A stretch of DNA of 61,338 nucleotides, taken from contig CASENS010000031.1 of assembly GCA_949289345.1 (NCBI GenBank), positions 1-61,338 of the forward strand, given 5' to 3'. Both the position numbers and the translations under genes were made by a program. The notes below the pieces were generated by a model. The model worked only from the letters and a program-made list of their open reading frames with translations. It had not been told where the DNA came from and ran no database searches. This document shows, one piece after another, positions 28,873 through 37,046 of the stretch. Within the stretch, counting starts at the first letter, position 1. Each line of letters starts with the position of its first letter. Source of the stretch: an uncultured Bacteroides sp. (GTDB taxonomy: Bacteria; Bacteroidota; Bacteroidia; Bacteroidales; Bacteroidaceae).

Positions 28873-30264
28873 ATGAGCCGATTAGTATATTTGCTTTTGT
28901 TTGTTTGGGGCAGTACGTTTTTGCAACTTGCCCAAGCGCGAGTTTACCATGTGAATCAGTCCAATAGCAAGAGCCTTGCGGATGGTAGTCTGGAGCATCC
29001 TTTTAGGACGTTGGATGCATTGCAATCCGTTTGTTTGCAACCCGGAGACAGTATTGTTCTTTCAAGTAATCAGGTTTTGAAGGGAACTATTCATTTGGCT
29101 GGAATGAAAGCTATGTCTGATAGACCAGTCGTTGTAACTTCCGATGGGGAGCGCAAAGCGGAGATTTATTCAGAGGAGGCTTCGGCCATCATTCTTGATG
29201 ATTGTGCTCATATTCATATTAATAATGTGGTCGTGCGAGGCAAAGGGCGTAAAGACGGGAATAAGGGCAGTGGGATAGAAATCAATGATTCGCGCTATAT
29301 TAAGATTGACTCGGTTGAGGCTTCCGGTTATTTGATGAACGGCATTGGAGTAATCGGTGGTGGTGATATACGTATTACGCATGCATACGTCCATGACAAT
29401 GGCTATAATGGGATTGAAGTGACCAGTCGTCAGAACGATAAATCCGTGCACAATATTTATATAGGTTATTGTGTCGCGGAGAATAATCCGGGTTGTCCTA
29501 TTATATTAGATAATCATAGTGGAAGTGGGATATTAGTAGGGCATGCGACTAATGCTTTGGTAGAATATTGTGAAGCGATGGAAAATGGTTGGGATATGCC
29601 GCGCCCCGGGAATGGCCCGGTTGGAATTTGGGGGTATGAATGCGACCGTTTGACCATACAGTATTGTTATTCGCATGACAACAGGACTTCTTCTGATGGT
29701 CTGGATGGAGGAGGATTTGATTTTGACGGGGGTATAACGAATTCTCTTATGCAATACAATTTGTCTATGAATAACGAGGGAGCAGGTTATGGATTATTTC
29801 AATATGCCGGTGCTACGGAGTGGAATAATAATGTAATACGTTATAATATAAGTATGAATGATGGAATTAAAAATTCTCATGCGGGTATCTATGTCTGGTG
29901 CGATCCGTACAATAAGGATATTCCCTTGCGTGATACACGGGTACATGATAACTTGATTGTTAATAGTAAACACTCCATCTCTTTTAATACAGGTTATTCT
30001 GCCAATTTAGAGTTTGTGAAGAATAAATTCCTGTTGACAGCAGCCGGGGTGGAGTATTTGCAAGGTGATGAAACAATGAAGTTGCCTTCGTATAGAGGAA
30101 ATTGCTTTTGGTCGCAAAGAGCTGAAAAGGACAGGACTACTCAACCTAAAGTGGTTTTAGACCCTGAAGCGGTATATGAAAAAATAGGGTATACATTGCT
30201 TGCGGGAGTAGATATTCATCGGATAAAGGAGATTGTTTTGGATATGATATCAAATAAGGATTAA
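28873..30264 (+). CDS. Second right-handed beta-helix protein, exported
   Basis: This 463-aa protein has a signal peptide (cut near AQARVYH) and a beta-helix body (about 40-400) with recurrent N-x-I-x-N and G-I rungs. Its N-terminal block (DGSLEHPFRTLDAL, then PGDSIVL) parallels that of the protein at 24.8 kb (GKSIERPFKSL, GGDSVLL), so the two look like old paralogues. No lipobox is present, so this one should be soluble in the periplasm whereas the other is membrane-anchored. The function is unknown; related folds are polysaccharide lyases and GH28/GH120/GH141 hydrolases. The next gene begins 38 bp downstream. Confidence 0.78.
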   Translation: MSRLVYLLLFVWGSTFLQLAQARVYHVNQSNSKSLADGSLEHPFRTLDALQSVCLQPGDSIVLSSNQVLKGTIHLAGMKAMSDRPVVVTSDGERKAEIYSEEASAIILDDCAHIHINNVVVRGKGRKDGNKGSGIEINDSRYIKIDSVEASGYLMNGIGVIGGGDIRITHAYVHDNGYNGIEVTSRQNDKSVHNIYIGYCVAENNPGCPIILDNHSGSGILVGHATNALVEYCEAMENGWDMPRPGNGPVGIWGYECDRLTIQYCYSHDNRTSSDGLDGGGFDFDGGITNSLMQYNLSMNNEGAGYGLFQYAGATEWNNNVIRYNISMNDGIKNSHAGIYVWCDPYNKDIPLRDTRVHDNLIVNSKHSISFNTGYSANLEFVKNKFLLTAAGVEYLQGDETMKLPSYRGNCFWSQRAEKDRTTQPKVVLDPEAVYEKIGYTLLAGVDIHRIKEIVLDMISNKD

Positions 30265-30302
30265 GGACGTATTAAGAATACTTTTTAATGATATAGAAGA
30301 AA

Positions 30303-32105
30303 ATGAAACTAGTTCCTTTTTGTAGCAGATATATAATGATGTTGTGGGTTGTATGTTTCTTGACAGCATATTCTTTCGCTCAAGAAAAGCAACCGGTCGT
30401 TTGTCAAGAGTATGAGGACGTAATTCTGACTCATGTACTGACCCCGGCGGGACCTGTGCCTACCGCCTTGGATGCTAACGGGGTTTATCCGTATAAGAGT
30501 TATTGCGAGACTTCAAATCGTCCTGTTCCCAAGACATATCGGATGATTTTGCTTGAAAATGCGCGGATCAAAGTCATAATCTGTCCGGATTTGTGCGGTA
30601 AAGTTATGTCCTTGATCCTTAAAGAAAGCGGTAAAGATGTGCTGTATAATCCACATCTTGTTCGTCATGCACGTATATTGCCTCGCTTCTATTTCGTGGC
30701 AGGTGGTATAGAAGTTAGTTTTCCCATTTCGCATTCCCCTACTCAGAATGATCCTGTTAATTATAAAATAGAACGGACTCTCAATCGGATTTATGTTACT
30801 TGTGGAGAACGTGAACTACGTTATGGTATGCAGTTCTCGGTGGAATATTCATTGGGTCCGGCAGATTCTTTTTTGACGCAACGGGTAAGAATGCATAATC
30901 CTGGCAAACAGGCTTATCCCTGGATGTCTTGGACAAATGCAGCGATTCCTTGTGAGTCTGATACAGAGTATAATTTTCCGAATGGGAGAGTACTGGTTCA
31001 TGCGTCCAAATTGGATACAATAGATTGGAAACCTTGTAAGGAAGGGGGTATTCCGGAAATGACAGGATATTTTTGGCAGTTAAAAGATGTCAACGCTTTT
31101 GGTGCTTATACTCCTTCATTAGGATGCGGACTTTATCATGTTGCTGAAGAGCGAAGTGCTCCGGGAATGAAACTTTGGAGTTATGGTCGTAAGGATAAAG
31201 AATGGTCTATTTTAAGTACTAATCAAAAGCAAACTTATGCGGAATTGCAAGGAGGTCCTATCTCTGACCAGTCTATAAAGTTGGAGTTACAACCGGGCGA
31301 GTATAGGAGTCATACGGAATTTTGGATACCAACGAACAAAAAGATGGACATTTATAAAATAACTGTTCCAGAGGTTGTTTTACGTCCTATTACGGAAGTG
31401 CCGTTATTCGATTGGGATAAGAAGGAGGGGGCTGCCTTTTGGGTGACTTTGCTTTATGATTATAAAGACCAAAAGTCAGTCCCTGTAATAGACCCTATTA
31501 CTACTTGTTGGGCTCCATCGGGTATGGAAGATTTGGATGCTCCTTTCCGGTGGGCAATAGCATCCTGTGATAAAAAACTGCAAGATTATTGGAAATATTA
31601 TTATGGAGTGTGGTTGGCCGGCTGTAGTCGGGTTGATGAAGCTATTGCTTGTTTGGATGATGTGAAGTTTGGATTAGGGAAGGCTTTGTTGGCAAGACTG
31701 TATGAAATAAGTGGAGAATATATAAAAGCGGAGGAGGCTTATGAAGCTATTCAAGAAGAGTGGGTTGCATTGCATCCTCAAGTTGTAGTGGCTCGTGATA
31801 AGTTGTTGAGATTGTTAGGAACTGGTACTTTGTCTAAACGAGAGGAATGGTTGAATAAGGTTGATGCTTCTACAGATGAATGGATTGGCGAAAGGTTCGT
31901 GCAGTTACTTATTGATAAAGGTGAATATGAGGCGGCTAAGGAATTATTGCTTTCTATCAAATTCCAAAAAGTGCATCAGACTTATGCTCGTACAGATTTA
32001 TGGTATCAGATTTGTGAGGCATTGGGCGAGCCATGGCAACCTGTTCCTGTTAGTTTAGGAGAAGATTGTTTGGCTCGTTTTGGTGCATACCGGGAATTTG
32101 AGTAA
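30303..32105 (+). CDS. DUF5107-type protein with C-terminal TPR-like helices
   Basis: The 600-aa protein has a signal peptide (cut near SFAQEKQ). Residues about 30-360 look like DUF5107, a beta-rich domain often found in PULs. I recognise the stretch RIKVIICPDLCGKVMSL and GGIEVSFPISHSPTQNDPV. Residues about 420-590 are helical and TPR-like (DEAIACLDDVKFGLGKALL, then EYIKAEEAYEAI). The biochemical role of DUF5107 is not known to me; a beta-sandwich related to sugar-mutarotase-like folds is possible but I cannot show it. It is the last gene of the second PUL operon. A palindrome array starts 37 bp after its stop and occupies most of the gap to the convergent gene. Confidence 0.75.
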   Translation: MKLVPFCSRYIMMLWVVCFLTAYSFAQEKQPVVCQEYEDVILTHVLTPAGPVPTALDANGVYPYKSYCETSNRPVPKTYRMILLENARIKVIICPDLCGKVMSLILKESGKDVLYNPHLVRHARILPRFYFVAGGIEVSFPISHSPTQNDPVNYKIERTLNRIYVTCGERELRYGMQFSVEYSLGPADSFLTQRVRMHNPGKQAYPWMSWTNAAIPCESDTEYNFPNGRVLVHASKLDTIDWKPCKEGGIPEMTGYFWQLKDVNAFGAYTPSLGCGLYHVAEERSAPGMKLWSYGRKDKEWSILSTNQKQTYAELQGGPISDQSIKLELQPGEYRSHTEFWIPTNKKMDIYKITVPEVVLRPITEVPLFDWDKKEGAAFWVTLLYDYKDQKSVPVIDPITTCWAPSGMEDLDAPFRWAIASCDKKLQDYWKYYYGVWLAGCSRVDEAIACLDDVKFGLGKALLARLYEISGEYIKAEEAYEAIQEEWVALHPQVVVARDKLLRLLGTGTLSKREEWLNKVDASTDEWIGERFVQLLIDKGEYEAAKELLLSIKFQKVHQTYARTDLWYQICEALGEPWQPVPVSLGEDCLARFGAYREFE

Positions 32106-32141
32106 TAGGAATGTGACAATTTGCCCATCATGGCTATAACG

Positions 32142-32198
32142 AAGATATACTTATTTCATTAAGTAAGTATATCTTCTGACCTGGTTGAAGCATATCTT
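32142..32198. repeat. Palindrome array 4: three units, 23-bp period, same core as array 2
   Basis: Units start at 32142 (AAGATATACTT), 32165 (AAGTATATCTT) and 32188 (AAGCATATCTT). The tail from CTGAC through GGTTGAAG to TTTGAAA is the same as in array 2. It lies in the 110-bp gap between two convergent 3' ends, and its last unit runs into a T-rich stretch that could terminate the + strand transcript. Confidence 0.8.
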
Positions 32199-32214
32199 TT
32201 TTTGAAACGGTACA

Positions 32215-32865
32215 TCACTCGAAATACAGAGTTCCAAAAAACTCTGGACGGTGGAAGTCCGGGATGTCCGTTTCGATGGGATTCCAAGAAAGGAAATGGG
32301 ACTTTTGTAGCTTGTCCCCACACTTGTAGAAGTTTGCCCGGATAATTTTACCCGAAAGCGATTTCATCTGATGCTTGAAATAAGTGGTAGTGGGAATTAC
32401 CAGTACCACTTCCCAGGCACACTCGCCAATGCGTTCCTCGAAGGGCGTGCGGCCTAAACTGGCCCAGCGTTGCACGATGTCCAATACGGCTTGCGGAGCA
32501 TGTTCCCTGCCATTTCGTCCGCTTCCTGCACCTACCAGCAACGTCCCCGCACAATTACACTCCATATTATAATAGATACCGTCCTCTTCGGGGCTGGAGA
32601 AGAACTCCACACAGGCGTCTTCCCACACAGAACCATTGTCTGTAAGAGCCGTGGCACGGACGGAGTTTTCACGCGCTTTGTAGTGCAGCACGATGGCATC
32701 ATTTGTATGGGCTATGCGGAATGCCACTTCGGGCTTATAGGGATATTCTTTCCAGTTTACGGTCTCAATAGGGATAAAAGCAATTTTTTCCGTGTCCAAC
32801 AGGGCGGGTACAGCTTCTACCGGCACATCTTTCAAGCTGATTTTCTTTACGTATATTTCTTTCAT
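32215..32865 (-). CDS. CBM9-like carbohydrate-binding protein
   Basis: The 217-aa protein has the single-domain beta-sandwich pattern of the CBM9-like family, with the segment SVWEDACVEFFSSPEE (about 75-90) and a WEVVLVIP strand. No signal peptide is seen, so it is probably cytoplasmic. I chose the ATG at 32865 because its A is two bases from the preceding gene's TGA (TGA-C-ATG), which implies translational coupling; an upstream in-frame ATG would start inside the kinase gene. It closes a four-gene - strand operon with the sugar kinase-like gene. The role is unknown; family members bind sugars, so a function with the kinase on the same sugar is plausible. Confidence 0.7.
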   Translation of the reverse strand: MKEIYVKKISLKDVPVEAVPALLDTEKIAFIPIETVNWKEYPYKPEVAFRIAHTNDAIVLHYKARENSVRATALTDNGSVWEDACVEFFSSPEEDGIYYNMECNCAGTLLVGAGSGRNGREHAPQAVLDIVQRWASLGRTPFEERIGECAWEVVLVIPTTTYFKHQMKSLSGKIIRANFYKCGDKLQKSHFLSWNPIETDIPDFHRPEFFGTLYFE

Positions 32866-32866
32866 G

Positions 32867-33970
32867 TCAGTAGTTGATAATTCTTCGTTTACAGCAACGC
32901 CCAATGTAAGCGTGCATTTCTGGCATATGTTCCTCCACGCTTTGCAGCAATTTAAACTGAGCTTGAGTACGTACTAAGTTGTGTTCTGGATACTGTATCT
33001 TGTAATAGGTATCTCCGTTTAAGTAATCTGCCAGGAAGCGGACGCACTGCATGTAAGGGAATAGAGCGGCGGCGTATGGCAGGTTCTCTATCTCAACAGG
33101 CAATAGGAATGAGCGGGCCGATGTCAGATAACCGTTAGTGAAAGACTCGAATATTTTCATATTGAAGTTTATGTTATCCAGGTTGCGGTCGTCTTCCGCT
33201 CCTGTGTTGGCTGCCGAACGGAGGAAGTCGCCGTAATCGGAGAAGACGAATGATGGCATTACCGTGTCAAGGTCGATGACACAAAGCACTTCCCCCGTCT
33301 GTGCGTCGAACATCATGTTGTTTACCTTTGTGTCGCAGTGGCATACGCGCTTGGGCAGTTTGCCTTCCCGGTACAGTCGTTCAGCTTTGCACATTTCTTC
33401 AGCCCGGCGTTCGATTTCGTCTAAATAATATGATACTTCTTTGACACGTCCCGCTTTGTTGTCTGCTACCGCTTCATGCAATTGGCTTAAGCGGAATTCC
33501 ATGTTGTGAAAGTCGGGGATAGTTTCTCCCAGCTGGTCAGTGATGTCTGCCAGCATTGCTTCAAAATCACCGAAGGCCAGTCCTACCAACTTGGCGTTCT
33601 CGGGATTTACCGCTTCGCGCGTTACGGCGTTCGGAATGAACGTCATTACACGCCAATAGGCAGTTCCGTCCGTCCAATATGTCTTGCCGTCTTCCGTAGG
33701 CCAGAAATGCAGTGTCTTACGCTCAATATCGCTTTCACCGCGTTTCTCTAATTGGTTTCGGATGTGACGTGTGACGGTTTCTATGTTCCGTTGCAGCAGG
33801 TCTACATCTTGAAATACATGATGATTGATGCGTTGCAGCACGAAGTCCGGATGTCCGGACATTGTGATTACCTGGTATGTGTCGTTTATAAGTCCTGCTC
33901 CTAAAGGAACAATTCTTTGGACTTCATCCGGTAGGTGAAAATGAGTGATGACAGATAAAAGGTCTTTCAT
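32867..33970 (-). CDS. APH/choline-kinase-fold small-molecule kinase (N-acetylhexosamine 1-kinase-like)
   Basis: This 367-aa cytoplasmic protein has the aminoglycoside-phosphotransferase fold. The N-lobe has a glycine-rich segment (LGAGLINDTYQV, about 23-34). The catalytic loop reads CHCDTKVNNMMFD and the metal site CVIDLDTVMP follows. This is the arrangement of N-acetylhexosamine 1-kinases and related enzymes, which phosphorylate GlcNAc, GalNAc or similar sugars at C1. The family is also annotated as a generic phosphotransferase, so substrate is inferred. It lies 20 bp downstream of the DUF2851 gene and overlaps the CBM9-like start region, so it should be cotranscribed with both. Confidence 0.7.
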   Translation of the reverse strand: MKDLLSVITHFHLPDEVQRIVPLGAGLINDTYQVITMSGHPDFVLQRINHHVFQDVDLLQRNIETVTRHIRNQLEKRGESDIERKTLHFWPTEDGKTYWTDGTAYWRVMTFIPNAVTREAVNPENAKLVGLAFGDFEAMLADITDQLGETIPDFHNMEFRLSQLHEAVADNKAGRVKEVSYYLDEIERRAEEMCKAERLYREGKLPKRVCHCDTKVNNMMFDAQTGEVLCVIDLDTVMPSFVFSDYGDFLRSAANTGAEDDRNLDNINFNMKIFESFTNGYLTSARSFLLPVEIENLPYAAALFPYMQCVRFLADYLNGDTYYKIQYPEHNLVRTQAQFKLLQSVEEHMPEMHAYIGRCCKRRIINY

Positions 33971-33990
33971 GTTGGGCTGTAAATTATAGG

Positions 33991-35274
33991 TTATAAGTTT
34001 CTTCCTTGTTTTAAGTATTCATATCCGAAACGGCAACGCAGGCAATCGCGCCGGTCGCAATACTCCTTCTGCAGTTGGATGAGTGCTTGCGAGTCAGCGG
34101 CGGATGTGACAGTTATGCCTGCCCCCTGCCACATACGGATGATGTAATTGTTCTCTGCCGGTAGTTCTTCCAAGAGTGCTGTAGCCCGTTCACACAAGCA
34201 TTCCTCCTGGCGGTGTCGGCCGTAGGCATAGAGGAAAGGCACCACGGTATTGATAATTACCAAGTCCAACCCCGATTTGCTCATTTGTTTCTTGCTGTGG
34301 GGTGAGGCTTTGGCGAAAGTGAAATGTTCTTCCCAATAGGCCGACACATCTGTAGCAAGCAATTTCCGGAGCTCGTCAATCGTCGGTGTTTCCATTACTT
34401 TAGAGAAGAGGCCTTCGCCCTTGTGATACAGATGGGCCAGTTGGGCCAACCGTATGTGGGGGAAACTTCCCGGTCGTGTCCTGAGTAGTTTCCAGCGTGA
34501 ATCCGCCATCGGATCGGGCCGGTTGAACTTTTGCCGCAAATAATGGTATTCTCGTTGTAAGCAGATGTAATAATCGCTATAGTCAGGATGTTTTTCCTCT
34601 AAGAAACCTGCCGTGCCAAGGAAAAACGCTTCCACTTGGAAAAGGTTGTCACGGTGTTTGTCCACCGCACGCAGGGGGATGAGTTTGGCCCATGCCTCGA
34701 AAGCGTCAGCATTCAGTCCGAAGCCGTAGTTACGTGCCAAAGTAATGAAGAACACGTCTTCCCAATTCTTTCCACACTGTTCGAGCCGTGCCTGTATGTC
34801 GCGTGCCTTACGCTCGAAACGCTCCACCTGCAAGGCCGAAAGCCAGGAATGTACCGTTAGTTTAGGCAAATCTGTAAGAATGGTATAGCAGCGCGGGCGC
34901 ACTTCCGTCTCATGCAGTTCGTCATACCGGCGGATGACTTCATCCGGGCACGTCAGCACCAGTTGCGGTATCATTTCTCCATCCATCCGTGGCACCGTGC
35001 AGTCGGCTTTGCCTACGACATGCAGAATAACATTGTTGTATGCTTTGTCCCCGTCGTGCCTGTGCTTCATCCAGTCCGATGCCCGGTCGTGTATTTCCAC
35101 GTTGCCTCCCCAAAGTACCCCGTCCAGTTTCAGCTTGGCGTTGAAGAAATCAGGTCCTGCGTGTGGGTTGGGCAAGCCGGGGTCTATTACTTCCACCCGC
35201 TGTCCGTCCGTTGTACGGAGTTCGCCCAAGGGAAATAGCTTATGGCTCCAGACGTAATGCAATAACTTCTCCAT
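33991..35274 (-). CDS. DUF2851 family protein
   Basis: The 427-aa protein matches what I know of DUF2851, a Bacteroidetes family of unknown function. It opens with LLHYVWSHKLFPLGELRTTDG and has GGNVEIHDRASDWMKH and HDGDKAYNNVILHVV (about 57-90), a region with the conserved E-x-H and D residues that suggests a nuclease-like core. A helical middle and a four-cysteine C-terminal segment follow (Cys at about 408, 412, 416 within DRRDCLRCRFGYE), perhaps binding a metal. No signal peptide or membrane helix. It is in an operon with a histidine kinase upstream and the sugar kinase downstream, both spacers 20 bp. Confidence 0.75.
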   Translation of the reverse strand: MEKLLHYVWSHKLFPLGELRTTDGQRVEVIDPGLPNPHAGPDFFNAKLKLDGVLWGGNVEIHDRASDWMKHRHDGDKAYNNVILHVVGKADCTVPRMDGEMIPQLVLTCPDEVIRRYDELHETEVRPRCYTILTDLPKLTVHSWLSALQVERFERKARDIQARLEQCGKNWEDVFFITLARNYGFGLNADAFEAWAKLIPLRAVDKHRDNLFQVEAFFLGTAGFLEEKHPDYSDYYICLQREYHYLRQKFNRPDPMADSRWKLLRTRPGSFPHIRLAQLAHLYHKGEGLFSKVMETPTIDELRKLLATDVSAYWEEHFTFAKASPHSKKQMSKSGLDLVIINTVVPFLYAYGRHRQEECLCERATALLEELPAENNYIIRMWQGAGITVTSAADSQALIQLQKEYCDRRDCLRCRFGYEYLKQGRNL

Positions 35275-35294
35275 TTCCGTTTCATTTAGTTAGT

Positions 35295-36503
35295 TTATAC
35301 TCTTTCCTCTTCTTCCTTCCTTTCCGGTAGTGAAATCGTAAACTCGCTGTATCGTCCCGGCACGCTTTCCACTCCTACGTAGCCTCCATGCTCGCGCACC
35401 ACGTTCATCACGTAGTTCAGTCCTAAGCCAAAGCCGGAGACTTTCTGTCCTTCGCCTTTGTCTTTGGGCAATACTCGCTCAAACTTGCCGAAGATGGTGC
35501 GTTGGGCGGACAGGGGGATGCCGATGCCGTTATCCCTTACCCGTATGTGGACGTAGCCGTTCTCCCGGCAGGAAGCGACGGTTACCTCCACACCTTCCGG
35601 CTTGGAGTACTTCAGTGCGTTGTCTATCAGGTTGGAGAGTGCCTCTTTCAGGTATTCTTTATCCGCATAAACGGTCTCTGCCTGCAGGTCTGTGCGGAAG
35701 GTGACGGGCTTTGCGGCTTTTGTCTCGAACGTGTGCGTCAATTCTTCCACCAATGGCGGAAGTTCCACCTCGTCCAAATCCAATATCAGGCGGCCGGCTT
35801 CTAATTTGGAGAGCGTCAGCACTCGGTTGGTGAGCGTCAGCAGGTGGCCCGCTTCTTGCTCTAATACCTCGAAGTGCTTTTCTTTCTTCTCCGGCTTGTC
35901 GTCCAGACGTCCGCTACGGAGTGTGCGCAGACCGATGAGCAGGGTGGTGAGGGGCGACTTCATGTCGTGTATCATGGCATAAGAGAAGTCCTCGCGCATC
36001 TGCGCCAACTTGTCCTGCCGGTGGATGATGCTCACTTGTGTGAATATGCCCAATCCCAACAGCCCAAAACCTACCAACGTGCCCAACAGATAATAAAGTT
36101 GGCTGCCCAACGTCTCTGCCCGTAGGTTTAAGAGCCGTGCCTCGATGCCCTGCCCGTCTCCCGTAGGGATGACATACGTCCTGCCCGCCTTCACAAGCGG
36201 AGCATAGTCGGCATAATAGTGTAGGGTGGAGCGGAGTGTTGTGGCAGAATCCAATCCCACGATGTTCAGCCGGAAGCGCAGGCGTCGTAGGTCGGCGGCC
36301 TTCAGTTCCTCACGGAAAAGACTGTCTATGCGCAGGGTGGTGTCGGCGGCATGGACATCATCCGCCCGGCACCAGGCTTCGTGGACATGGCGCGCCACTT
36401 GTTCGCTTCGCAGCTCCAGGCTCATACTTGTCCATCGCCCCAAGAAGAAGAGGGCGATGACGGCGGCCACGAGGGTCAGCAGGATGTAGTTGGACTTGTT
36501 CAT
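35295..36503 (-). CDS. Sensor histidine kinase without an adjacent response regulator
   Basis: This 402-aa membrane sensor has two helices (about 7-25 and 135-160) around a roughly 110-residue periplasmic sensor domain of unknown type. The kinase core then carries the phospho-acceptor His in SYAMIHDMKSPLTTL, N box LSNLIDNALKYSKP, G1 box RVRDNGIGIP and G2 box VSGFGLGLNYV. All catalytic boxes are intact. No receiver-domain gene is next to it. Upstream lie a palindrome array, an insertion sequence and a restriction system, so a partner may have been separated by insertions, or it was always an orphan. The ATG is four bases beyond a full-consensus promoter, so the message should be leaderless. 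Confidence 0.88.
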   Translation of the reverse strand: MNKSNYILLTLVAAVIALFFLGRWTSMSLELRSEQVARHVHEAWCRADDVHAADTTLRIDSLFREELKAADLRRLRFRLNIVGLDSATTLRSTLHYYADYAPLVKAGRTYVIPTGDGQGIEARLLNLRAETLGSQLYYLLGTLVGFGLLGLGIFTQVSIIHRQDKLAQMREDFSYAMIHDMKSPLTTLLIGLRTLRSGRLDDKPEKKEKHFEVLEQEAGHLLTLTNRVLTLSKLEAGRLILDLDEVELPPLVEELTHTFETKAAKPVTFRTDLQAETVYADKEYLKEALSNLIDNALKYSKPEGVEVTVASCRENGYVHIRVRDNGIGIPLSAQRTIFGKFERVLPKDKGEGQKVSGFGLGLNYVMNVVREHGGYVGVESVPGRYSEFTISLPERKEEEERV

Positions 36504-36507
36504 GTGG

Positions 36508-36538
36508 CAAAGATAGTCCTTTTCTTTCAGAAGGCAAA
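36508..36538 (-). promoter_or_regulatory. Full-consensus Bacteroidales promoter of the histidine-kinase operon
   Basis: On the - strand TTTG, then 19 bp, then TATCTTTG: both boxes and the spacing match the consensus for the primary sigma factor. Only four bases (CCAC) separate the last G from the ATG, so transcription should begin at or one base before the start codon. Confidence 0.75.
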
Positions 36539-36665
36539 CCGAGGAAGGAAAAACAAGTTTAAGGTGAATGTATTGCTATAACAAAATCCATAGTCGCCAG
36601 ACCCACGAAATGATATCTGCTGCATGATGGTTCATCTCTCCAATGTATATATCTGTTTCCCTGAT

Positions 36666-36726
36666 ACGATTAGTAATCGTACTTCATGACGATTAGTAAT
36701 CGTATCGCGTGACGATTACTAATCGT
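36666..36726. repeat. Palindrome array 5: three units, exact 23-bp period, core ACGATTAGTAATCGT
   Basis: Units start at 36666, 36689 and 36712. The first two are ACGATTAGTAATCGT and the third ACGATTACTAATCGT, each a 7-bp perfect palindrome around a central G or C. The 8-bp linkers differ (ACTTCATG, ATCGCGTG). The array lies about 130 bp upstream of the kinase promoter and 43 bp before the insertion sequence. Confidence 0.9.
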
Positions 36727-36769
36727 ATTAAAGACGCAGATATACCAAGTGTCTTTTCCTGATTTTACT

Positions 36770-36795
36770 GGTTCTTCTTCAATTTAGTTGAAAAG
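36770..36795 (+). repeat. Left terminal inverted repeat of the IS
   Basis: 26 bp, begins GGTTCTTCTTCAATTTAG. It differs from the right end at two positions. Confidence 0.9.
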
Positions 36796-36965
36796 TATTA
36801 ATTTTTATTGGAATAACATCCCCTTAATATTCTAACATTCCGGAATATGTTCTACTATAAATAAAATTTTTACCCGAAGCCCTCTTATACTTTATAAGAT
36901 TTGAATAACAAAGAGGCAGTCTGATTTGTTTAATTAACTAATAATCAGTATTTATAATGGGAAAA

Positions 36966-37046
36966 GTATTAGGATATTTGTCAAAGATTTCATATCTTTA
37001 TATCGCCAAACATAAAGTAAGAAATGATGTCTAAATATCCTAATAC
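36966..37046 (+). promoter_or_regulatory. Inverted repeat enclosing the transposase start codon
   Basis: GTATTAGGATATTT (36966-36979) and its exact complement (37033-37046) bracket the ATG pair at 37024-37029. A smaller nested AAAGAT/ATCTTT stem lies inside. Only transcripts that start upstream of the left arm can form the stem, which would hide the start codon. By analogy with the IS10 and IS50 leaders this would block translation from read-through transcripts; that is inference. Confidence 0.55.
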
